DNA from: a virus
Direction: 5' to 3' (one strand)
IMG/VR virus record: IMGVR_UViG_3300003691_000023
Span: 1 to 40,309 of that record
Length of the DNA: 40,309 bases
Positions 15,249 to 27,200 of the stretch are shown one piece after another (position 1 is the first letter of the stretch; the number at the start of each line of letters is the position of its first letter). Made by a program: the position numbers and the translations under genes. The notes under the pieces were generated by a model that was given only the letters and a program-made list of their open reading frames with translations, made no database searches and was not told where the DNA came from.

Positions 15249-18200
15249 TTTTTGCTACAGTTTAAATCTTTTAAATTTACAGTTCCAAAACTACTATTTA
15301 TTATTGATATAGCATTTTCTATATTACCAATAAATTCATCATCTGTTAAGTTTGCTTCCTTTTTTATAGGCATTACATGTTTTGTATCAATATTAAATAT
15401 ACCATTTATGTAGACATCAGCATCAAAAGTAGGGTCATTAGGGTCCAATTCTACTGATTCTTTGTTAATACCTTCTATGATATTAATAATTGAATCACTA
15501 GTAATATCATGTAATGTTTCATTATTGGACCTTGATTTAATCATGTCAAGAATAAAAGTAACAAATCTATCAAATAATGATAAATCAAGTACAGTGATAT
15601 CTTTCATATCATTTATTAGATCTTGTTCAGTCATTACAGAAGTAACAAATTCTTTATAGTTATAAAACATATAAGCTTGTTGTTCTTTGTCTGTGAATTC
15701 AATACTAATACCATTTCTTTTATCTACTATTTTTTTATTTAAAGAATCATATATTTCTTTTGTAAGACTATATTTGGAATCAATTTCTGCTTTTGTAATA
15801 GTGTATAAATTAGCTAGTTGTTGTAAATCTTTTGGTACATCTTTTTTATCAACTAATAATTTATTATCATGTGAAAAATATTTATTTATATAATCACTTG
15901 TTAAGAAATGTAAATATTCATGTAAAAAAGTCTGTGCTTGTTGTTCTTTACTAGAATTCTCAATAATTCTAGTATTTATTGTAATCTCATTATTATCAGA
16001 AGAATATGCACCTAAACCATAAATAGGTTTTTTACTTATGATTGGTGTTATTTCAGTAGGTATATTTAATAATACACCTGCTAATTTACCATAATCACTA
16101 TCTAAATCAGATATATGTGATAAAACAACTAATGGTTGACCAGAATCATAATTAAAATAGTCATATTCTTTAGTATTCAAACTATTACTATCATTGAAAT
16201 CTCTTTTACTTATTGGTGCAACTTTTGCTTCATTATTAACAATACTATTTACATTTTTAACATTTATATTATACTCACTCATACCATGAATTCCAGCAAT
16301 AGGTAATTTAAAATATTTTTCACTACCTAATATATATGGTTGTATAACACCTTTATTTCTTATACCAATCATTTTAGGATAAGTACCATCATCAGAAGCA
16401 AAAGGTTCTTTACTAACAGATGATGCATTAACATTTACATTAAATTCTCTTGCTGCAAAAGCTTTCAATTTATTACTATTGTGTTGGAAAAATTGTATTA
16501 AAAATCCAGCATTATCTTCTTCATAGTTCATTAATTCATTAAATAGTACATCATCATGTACATCTATACTATTCATGAATTCATTATAACCAATTCTTTC
16601 TAAAAAAGACATTGGTATATATTTTGTAAAATCAATAGCACCAGATTGTTCACCAGATAAAAATGAGTAAGATATTAAATCTTGTGCTAACATTAATGTT
16701 GTATACACTGGTGTATATTTAAATACATGTTTTTTATGTCCTTGTTCAACAAAACTTTTTGTTGTCATATCAAGATCTTCATCTGATAAACCATTATCCA
16801 TTAAAAAATCAGATGGATAATTATTTATAGACATTTCACCAATATATTCAACAATAACTCTTTCACCATTATTTAAAGTTGTAAAACCTTTTTCTCCAAT
16901 AGACATTTCATTATTTGAATTACTTACTGAAATTGTTTTTAAACCATTTGAAATCATTGTGTTTACTATGGTTGTTAGTTCTGGAATTTTTATTTTTTTA
17001 CCAGCAACTTTTATGTTTTTGTTATCTGGTAATGGTGTGTTTTCAGATAATAATGTAGCAAATGCATGGTACATAACTTCTTCATCAAAAGCATGTTCTG
17101 TGGTATTATCAAATATTAATTTTGATATTTTATTATCATCATCATTCAATACTTTTAATTTTGATAGTAAAGGATTTGAATGTAATAATTCATTATTATC
17201 ACTTTTAAGTTTTAAAATATAAGCACCCAATGATGGACTAATTTTTGAATTCTTAAACAGTCTTACTCTTTCAGTTTCAGGATCACCATGTATAGTTCCT
17301 AAATTTTGAATAGTATTCATGTATTTTTTTAATTCTTTTATAACAAGCTGTTTTAAATCAGCCATTTCATTAGAATTTGATTCAGATATGTTAGATAATT
17401 CTTGTATTTTATGTGTTATATTTATTATTGCTTTATTCTCATATGGAAATAATGGATTCCATAATTTATAACCACTAACTATTGAATTAACAATTAAATG
17501 ACCCATCATAGTTTTTGGTTTAATCATTACATCTTCCAATTCAACATAACCATTATCTAAGTCTTTTTGTTTATCAATATTGTTTGTTGGTAATTCTTTG
17601 AAATCACCAATTAAATCAGTTATGTTATCACTAAAAGCTTGTAATGTATTAAATTCAATTAATTGATTTTTTAAGTTTATTGTGTTTACAAATTCTTTAC
17701 CTAAACCATCTTTTGTAATACTCATTAAGTTTTGTACTTTATTTATATCTCTTCCGGAATTTTCCAATTCTATAAATAGGTCTAATACAGCTAATTGATC
17801 ACTATTATTAGTTTCTTTTTTAATATTATCATAAAGTACTTGTGGTGTTAAATCAGAATTAGGTGATTTATTATTAGATTCAAATTGTGTTTTTAAATTA
17901 TCTATTAATTCAGTATTTGATGTATAATTTTTTATAATAGATGATTTTCTAGCTGCTTTAGCTTTAACATAAGCTTTCACAATTGGTTGTGATATTAATA
18001 AGTAAGATAAAGACATACCTTCTTTTACCAATTCACCATCAATATTAAAAATACTTTCTGCTTTATCAAATCCTAGTAATGTAAGTAAACTGTCAACATT
18101 AATTGTTTCTGACGTTACACCAACTCTACCCATAATTTGTTCTTTTTCATTGTCAGTAGCAGTATTTTGTTTTTCAGCAAATGCTTCAGAAATAGGTCTA

Positions 18201-21200
18201 ATAAATGATAATATTGATCTATCATTTGTATTGATCAATATTTCTGTTATATCGTCATAATGTATTAATCCATTTTTCAGTTTTTGTTCAAAATTGGAAT
18301 CTTCACCTTGATAGTAACTTAATATTGTATCAATATCTTCATTACTTATTATATTAGTATATCTACCTAATCTACCATCTGATTTATAACTACCAATTTC
18401 AATGTTTAGTCTGGATATAGTACCATCTGATACACTTTTTAAATATACCTTATCTTCTTGTTGTTGTAATAATGAATTCAATACTACATAATTAGAATAT
18501 ACTCCAATACCCATTTGACCAACAGCACCTAAATTCATTTTGTTTCTTTGGTATGAATCAGACAATATAGTTGTAAAACCAGCTTCAGAATCTTGTAACA
18601 ATTTGGCTTGTGCACCAGCAAAATCCATGGATAAAACTTTGTTTATCTTTCTTTGTATTATAGGATTATTGCTACTAATAATTGCACTATTGATTCTTAC
18701 AAGTTTGTTCTGTAAGTTCTTCTTTTTGAAATCCTTAATTAATTTGATTTCAAATTGTTTATTCTTAATATCTTGTGCTGTTATTGTTAATTTTTTATCT
18801 ATAACAGTTGGTGTTTCACTTTTTTTAATTACATCATTAATAATATCATTTGATACTTCATCTGTATTTTCAATTTCTTGTAATATTTTTAAAAATTGAA
18901 CTTCATTATTAAAAGTTAATCTATAACTCTGTAATTCTTTCTTTGTTGTGATTAATAAATCATTTAAATTTTCATTATTAAATAAGTTTTCCAATGATAC
19001 AATTTTACCATCTGCAGTGGTAGCATGCAATAGATGATATGAAAATTCCTTATCTACATCATAATCTAATCCTTTTTGTGGGCTAAATTCAGATGGTACA
19101 ATCATTAAATCACCATTTTCAGGAGGTAAAAAACCAGCAATTTCAACTTGTGATGCAGAAACATGTGATGATGTTGGAATTCTAAATGATGTAATATCCA
19201 TTAGATCTTCACCAACCATATCTTGTTTTAATTGCCACCTACCATTAATTTTACTAACATATTTTCTATCATCACCTTCACCTTGAAATAGATTTATTAA
19301 TGATCCATCAATAGCTCTAAATCTTGAAGGTATAAATATCTGAGCTTTATTATTATCAGTTTTAGCTTTTAAACTTTTACCATCAAATTTATCAGTATAT
19401 ATAATCCTTGATTGTTCTTTCTTATTTAATAGGTTTACATCATCTGTTATTTGATAACCTTCTCTTGAACCAGCTACATAAGAGTAACCCGGAAGTTTTA
19501 ATTTTACTAATTTTTTTGTAATTAATGAATTTAATAAACCTTCGTATCTAATAGCATTTGTTGATAACCAAATTGAATTTCTCAATCTTAATGTTCCATC
19601 TGAATTTCTAATTATTTCAACACCATCGATATCTTGTTTTGGATAGTTTCTTGATGTTGCTTCTTTTTTGAGCATTGTTGATAATTTAACTAAGAAATCT
19701 TCTTCATTTACAACATTACCATCAGAATCTAAACCTAACTCAGTAAACAGCTCTTGTTTTGTTATATCTATTAAATCCTTATATGTATTATCATATTCAT
19801 TTAATAAGTCTCTACCACTAATTGTGGAGTCCATAAAATTAATATCTTGAATATCTGTTACACCATCACCAAATAATAATTTCATAAGTTGTGTACCAAT
19901 CAGAACTTCATCTTTTGTTGTTTCTAAAGCATGTACAGGTACATCCTGCTGAATTCTAAAATTCTTTCTGTCAACAATAGCTGATGATTCTAATAATGTA
20001 TCATTATCTAATTTTCCAGAAAATGGTTCAATACCAGTTTTTGTTGCACCAACCTTAGAACCAGTTTTATAAGTAGCTCTAACATTCATGTTCTGTTTTT
20101 TCTGTAGATTATACATAGCAGCTCTAAGAGGTTCTAATTTTGTCCCTGCTGTAGCTTGGGGGAGCAATGGGTAAGAGGATGTTTTTACATATATCATTCT
20201 CATTTTACCAGTAGTAGGATCAAAAGTACTTCCAGTATGTACAGGTTTTAATGGTTGAAATATGATTTTTAAATCATCATAATTAATTTCATTTTCTTCT
20301 GTTATACCATTTTCTTCTTGATCTTGTATCTTCTCAGAATAGTAAATATATTGTTCTTCTGTTATTTTACCATCAGCATTTAAAAGTATATCCAAATGTT
20401 CTTGTGCAGTTGTATATTCTTGTGCATCAGTTGTTTCAATAGAGAAAAATGAATTTATGATTGGGAATAACCCTGAAGCTTTTTTCAAATTACCATTCAA
20501 AGCTTTTAAATCAGTCAATCCTTTATCACCATAATGCAATTTCACTAAATATTCAATGTTTGTAGCTTCTGATTCAACATCATTTAAAAATAATTGTAAA
20601 TATTGTTTATCAGTAATACCATTTACTTTATCACCCGGAGCTAATAAAAGAGCTAACCTTTTACCTAAATTTGTACTAATGTTTTTTACAACTTCTGTGT
20701 AAGTACCTTTTTCAGAAGGTAAATGTGGTTTTGGATCAAGTAATGAGTTAATAGCTTGTGCTTCATCTGCAGTTAATCTATTAGAAGATTCTAATTCTTT
20801 TACTTTACTTTTTGCATCATTAAAAGATGATATGTTTTTAAATTCAGGACCTAATATTGTTGTATCAACACCAAAATCACCAAACATTTTATCATTTGAA
20901 TAAAATGCAATATCACCAGCAATCAATTGAAACATATTTGATAATGATATCATATTGTTAATAATAAAATCTGCAGATGAAAATTTTAATATATCAGTAC
21001 TTGGTACAGGATTGTATTCATCTTTTGTTTTTAAGCTTTTATATTCAGAATCAATGATTTGTTCTGTATCTGATTTCAATTTAATCTCATTACTTATTAC
21101 ATTAGTTATAATATCATATGCTTTACTAGCTATTTGAGTTTTAAGCCATATTTGATTAATACCTTCACCATTCATAATACTATCATGAATGATTTTCAAT

Positions 21201-24200
21201 ATGTTATTACCATCAACTTCTATTTCATTGATTTGTGGTAATAATAAAAACATTTGTGCAGCTTTATCATAACCTTTTACGTTTTCTTCAATACCTGCTT
21301 TTTTATTTTCATGATATTTTATAATTCTGTTTAATTCAGGTTGTACTAATTGTTCAAATAATACTTCCAATGTTTCAAAATTCAATTCTAATTTTCCACC
21401 ATTAAATTTAATATGTTTACCTGAGAAATTGAATACAGGCATTGTTAAAGCTAACATTTGTTTCTTATCTGACATAGTTGGAAAAAACATAGATGCAATT
21501 CTAAGAGGTATGTTTTTATAACTAACAGATGAACCTTGTCTTGAATATTGAAAGAATCCTTTTTGTGTAGTTTCTTGATCAATATCAATCATTTTACTTA
21601 ATGCATTATTAGGATTTGATTTTTCACCTCTTGGTTTAAGAGCTTCTAAATCAACATGCGTTGTATGTAATGACTCAGATACTAATTCTGTAGTATCATC
21701 ACCCATTAACAAGTTTAATAACATACTGTCTTTAGAATATGGATCTGATTTTAGTTGCTCCAATAATTTGAAATCAGATGTCAAATCTTCTACTCTATCT
21801 GTAGCAAATTTAGATGGTATATATCCATTTATATTTTTATCACCACTTCTAAAAGCAATTGTCAATACTCTTGTGTTATACATACCTTCTATCTTGGCTA
21901 AATTATTCAAAGTTGAATTAATTGATATAAATGGGTGATTTGATTGTGATTCATCAAAAATATTAACTTTTGAAATATCTGGGTTATTGATATATTCATC
22001 TAACATTACAGCTAAACCACCAAATAACCCTTTTGATTTCTTATTAGAATTAAACATGTTGATGTATCTAAGTACTGTACCAGTATTATCTCTTAGTCTG
22101 TTATCTTGTACTTGTTTAAGTGTTTCTTTACCTATTGATATACCAAACTCTTTTAACCAGTTGATTAATACATCATGATCTGTGTCAACTGTAAAATTTT
22201 TAAACTCATCATATAATTTATTAGCATGAGCAACATTTATTGATCCATTATCATTAACTAATGTTTTTATCTTCAAAGTTTCTTTCCACTCATCATTCAA
22301 TATTCTTGATACTTCACCAGAATTAGTGTTTCTTAATTGTATATTGTATTTTTTTGTTTTATTATCATAATTAAAACTTACAAATTTCATAGACATATTA
22401 TGTTTGTTCATATGTTTCATGAATTTTATCTGTAAAGTTCTATCAGCATTTTGTAATTTAAACATTACATCATGAATGAATGGATATACATCTTCATATT
22501 TAACCATTTCATTTATCATATCATCATATGTCATATCAGATTTTGGAATACTACCAATTATATGAGATATAATATTCATTGTTTTATCAAATGGCATATA
22601 TAATGGTAATCCTAAGAAACCTCTAGGTACTGTACCATCTATATTTTTTTGATGAATACCAGCAAAAAACTTTTTTAATTCTGTAGGTACAGAGTCTTTA
22701 CCTTCATATTCAACTGATTCTTTTTCATGAATTTTAGTGCTTGATTCAACATCTTTTTCTTGTTGATCTATAGCACTTAATTGATCTTTGTTTGTATCAA
22801 TATTTAGATATTTTTTAAACAACTCTTTAGTGAATGTTTCTACAACACCCCATTCATTTTCAATAGAATCAAATATTTTTAATCTAGTTTCAAATTCTTC
22901 TATTATTTTATTATACTTATTATTATTGAAACCCTTTAATTTTGTGATAAAAGACTCATACTCAGTCTTTTTCACTTTTAATAATTTATCAAAAGCTGTT
23001 TTTAAATTATCATCAACAAATTTCTTGTTTATTTTTTCAGTACCAGATTCATTTATAATATTATTTAATACTGCAAGAACAATAGTATGTAGTTGCTGTG
23101 GGTTTACACCTTGGATTTTTTCTGTATCATTTATAATCTTTTGTATGTCTTCTTGTGATAAATTACCAATTGATTCATCAATAGATGATATATTACTAAA
23201 TAATACATCAGTATTTTTAGAACCTAGTTCAACTAATGCTTTCTTAATATCTTTTAATAACTCAGAACTTGCTTCAGTTACTTTTTCTACTTGCTCTGTT
23301 GTTATACTTTCTTGTACTGGTTCAGGTTTTGTTACTTCTTTTGTAATTGGTGATTGAACAAGTGCTTTTGTCTCGATAGAAGTATCTAATTCTATTATTG
23401 GATTTGTACCAGTAGCATAAAATGGCTCTTGACCTTCTTCTACTACTTTATGACCTTTAATATTAGTTTTAACACTATTTATTGTATATTTATCATATGT
23501 AGTTTCATCATCAATATTACCAAATTCATCAAATGTTAATATTTTTTGTTTACTGGCATATCCTTTTGTACTATGATTTCTTCTTAATTTTGTATAATTA
23601 GTTTCAAGAATACTTAATAACTTATTCATTTGTTGAATGTTACCATTATTCATTTTAACACCTTCTTTTGGTAATACAAATCTTGCTATATCTGATCCAA
23701 TTACTTCACCATCAGAATCTCTTTTCTTAGCTACTACAATAAACATGTTACCTCTTGTGGCAAATCTTATGTCACTTGGTCCATTTATTGTTTCATTTTT
23801 AAACTTCTCTACATCAATGTTACCATTATTATCTAATGATTTACCGGGAGTATTCATTATAAAATTACCTATGTAATCTGATAATGTTTTTACATTATTG
23901 ATACCTGTTGTAGAAAGGATCTTCTGCACAATGGATGGATTATCTATCATAGAACCTTTGTTCATACCATATTTACCATCTATAAATGCCTTTATAGCTC
24001 CTATAACATTATTTTTATCAGTGCTGGTTGCTAAACCCATATCTACAGGAAAAGCTTTGTAAATGTCAACTTTTTTAATGACACCTTTATATTCTTTTAA
24101 TTTAGTACCTATTTTTCTTACTTCATATGTTACACCAAGTTTCCTAGCTGTTTGCTCACCTTTGTTATTTTTTAATATATCATTTTCATTTACTATTTCT

Positions 24201-27200
24201 CTTGATACATTAGAAAAATTAGAGTTACCTATCTTGAACTTATTATCAGCCCATACAACAAATAAAGCATCTGGATCTTGACTAGATATTACATGGTGTT
24301 CATCTATTGGTAAAGTATCATAACCAGTTGTTATTTTTGAGTTAATGGTAGCAGCTTTAACTTCACCATTAAGTATTGATTTTCTATATAATAACTGTTC
24401 TTTTTTTCTTTTTCTAGTACTTATTAAACCATCATTAAATGCTAATTCGATATTATCAATTGTATGTAATACACCTACAATTTTACCATCAATATCTTGT
24501 GTAAATATTGGTTCAAATGAATCATTTTGATCTGCTACAGCAATAGTATACAATGATGTTTCACCAGATAATTTTTTAATCTCAACTTTTATGTGACTAT
24601 TTTCTCCTGTTTGCATTTCTAATAATGTAACAGTCTCAATATTAGTATCTCTTAGCATACCATCTTGTTCATCATCTAATACAAAGAAATCATCATTAAT
24701 AAATATATTACCATTTTGTTTATTATATAATGGACCTTTTGAATAATGATCATATAATTTTCCATTTCTTTTTTCACCTTTTGATGTTTCTTCAAAGAAT
24801 TTTATAATATTATCTTTTTTAGAATATTTTGTTGAACTACCTTTTGTTTTATTACTTCTTCTGTCTTTGAATTTAAAATTAAAGAATTCATTCCATGGTA
24901 GTTTTTTTAATTGTTTACCATTGGCTGTTATACTAACATTGATATTTGGAATATTACCTATAGTGAAATTAACTTTGTTTCCAGCACCTAATATATTTTG
25001 ATTTAAAAATCTTCTTGAATCAAACCATGTACCTGCTACTACCTTCATTACACCATTTATATTCTCTATGGTCCTAGCTAAAATTTGGACTTTGAATTTA
25101 TATCCAAATCTTTTTTCATTCATGCTTTTTTTCTCAGACTCACTAGCAGTACTAACTTTTTTTGATATAGGTACTGTCTTTTCTTCAACTATTTCTTTTG
25201 GAATATTAGATACAGGATTCTCATTTGTTGTTTCAGATTCTTCTGTTTCAACATTATCATCTAATTTTGATGCTAATTTATTGAATATAGAAGCTCTAGC
25301 TTTCATTCTATCAATTTTAGATATAAAGTACTTATTGTATACAGCTTTTGAGTCTAAAGGTCTTCCTGTTGATTTCCAACCCAATTCATATACTTTATAA
25401 TTCTTTTTTACTTCATTTTTTATTTCTTCTTTTTCTGAGTTTGAATATTCAGCTTCATTATATCCAAGTATTTCTTTTATAAATGAATCAAAATCAGTAA
25501 CATTACCATTAGAATCAGAAATGACTGATTCAACAGTAGATTTTAATAACTCGATGTCTTCTTTTCTAGTATCATTTGATATTGATTCATCAATATTTTT
25601 TGAATCATTAAATAACCTTGTTGTTGCATCTTTTACAGTTGTTGTATCAAATTTATTTCTTTGTGGATTCTTTGATTTTTTAGCTATTTCATTTTTAACA
25701 ATTGCTCTTTCTCTTTGTTTTTTTGATGTAAAAGAATTGAAATTAGTTAATAAGTGTTTTCTTACTTCTTTCTTCTCTTTAATTGTTAATTGATATTTAC
25801 TTATTAATTTATCAATTTCAGTTAAGAATTCTTCTTTTGTATCTACACCATATATATTTGAGAAATTCTTTTTCACATCTTTCAACAATGTTCTAACATC
25901 AGCTATTGATTTTTGTGTAGATTCAGAAGTTAATATATTAATATTTCTTTTAATGGAATTTAGTTGTTTTTTTGCAGATTTTAAATCCTGATCTCTATTT
26001 ACAAAATCATTCATTTCATCAGTCTTTATAGCTAAGTCTTGGAACACTTTTGCATCTTTACCATTAAACACTACTTCACCATTAGTAATGGAAAAATCAG
26101 CATCTATATCAGCATTAAGGGAAGAGAGCTTGGTTTGTAAATTATCAAGTAGTGTAGAGGTTGGATTTGATAATTCTTTTATAACTTCTTCAATACTATT
26201 TTTTGTAGCTAAAGCAGAAAAAACATCATGTTTATTAGCATATTTTGATGCAACATTAAATAATTCTTCATATTTAAGTATTTCAGTTACAGCTTTCTGA
26301 GCTTCAAGCACAACACTCTGATCTTTATTATTTGTTATTACTTGTTGATAGAAATTCAATAATTGTTCAGTAGTACCAGTTTCAAAAGCTAATGCTGATT
26401 GATTAATTAAATGTTGATCCTGTAGCATTGAAATATCTTTGTTTTCAGACATAGCTTTTGAGATTTGCATAGCAAGAACTTCCTGATTACCTTTTGATTT
26501 AGCAACAGATTGTAAATCTCTTTTTGTTTTAATATTTACAGGATTTAATTCTTTTTCCCATCTATCATATTGTTTTTTCCAAGTTTCATATGCTTCTTTT
26601 TTGTTACCATAATTTGAAAATTCACTAATAAAACCCATACCACTACCAAGTAATACACCAGCAAATATGTCATCTGCAGCTTCACCATCTCTTATGGCTC
26701 TATTATACCAGTCAAGAAAAGTAAATTTTTCACCATTAGCCCAAGCTTCACCTTTCCATGCAGCAAATTTATTAATACCACCTTCTTCAAAACCTTCTAC
26801 TGCACCTGCCTTGGCAACAGTACCAAGTGAATTTTTTAATGATACTTTTCCTAAAGCTTTTCTTGAATATTTACTATCACCTAAAGCTTTAGCTACTTTT
26901 TTATATTTACCAATTTTATCAATTAAACTAACATCATAAGCTTCTGTGAAAATCATAATATTGTTTGATTTGATTGCTATATTAGCAGCATCATTTCCTT
27001 TATTCTTTAGTATTTCATATTCTTCTGGTTTATTTTCAGAAAACCATTCATCTATGAATTTCTTTTTTTCTTGTACAATAATATTGTTTATGAATTGACC
27101 ACCTAAACCAACACTAGAACTATATATTTCTTGTTGTTTCTCTAACCAAGCATTTTGAAAATCTTTACCACCTATTTTAGTAGCTTCATTTTCAATAAGT

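Noticed and set aside
22788-23357. 189-residue plus-strand frame opposite the giant gene
   Set aside because: Composition (Ser, Phe, Leu, Ile rich, low charge) is the typical antisense shadow of an AT-rich coding region. The minus-strand frame is intact, with clear motifs.
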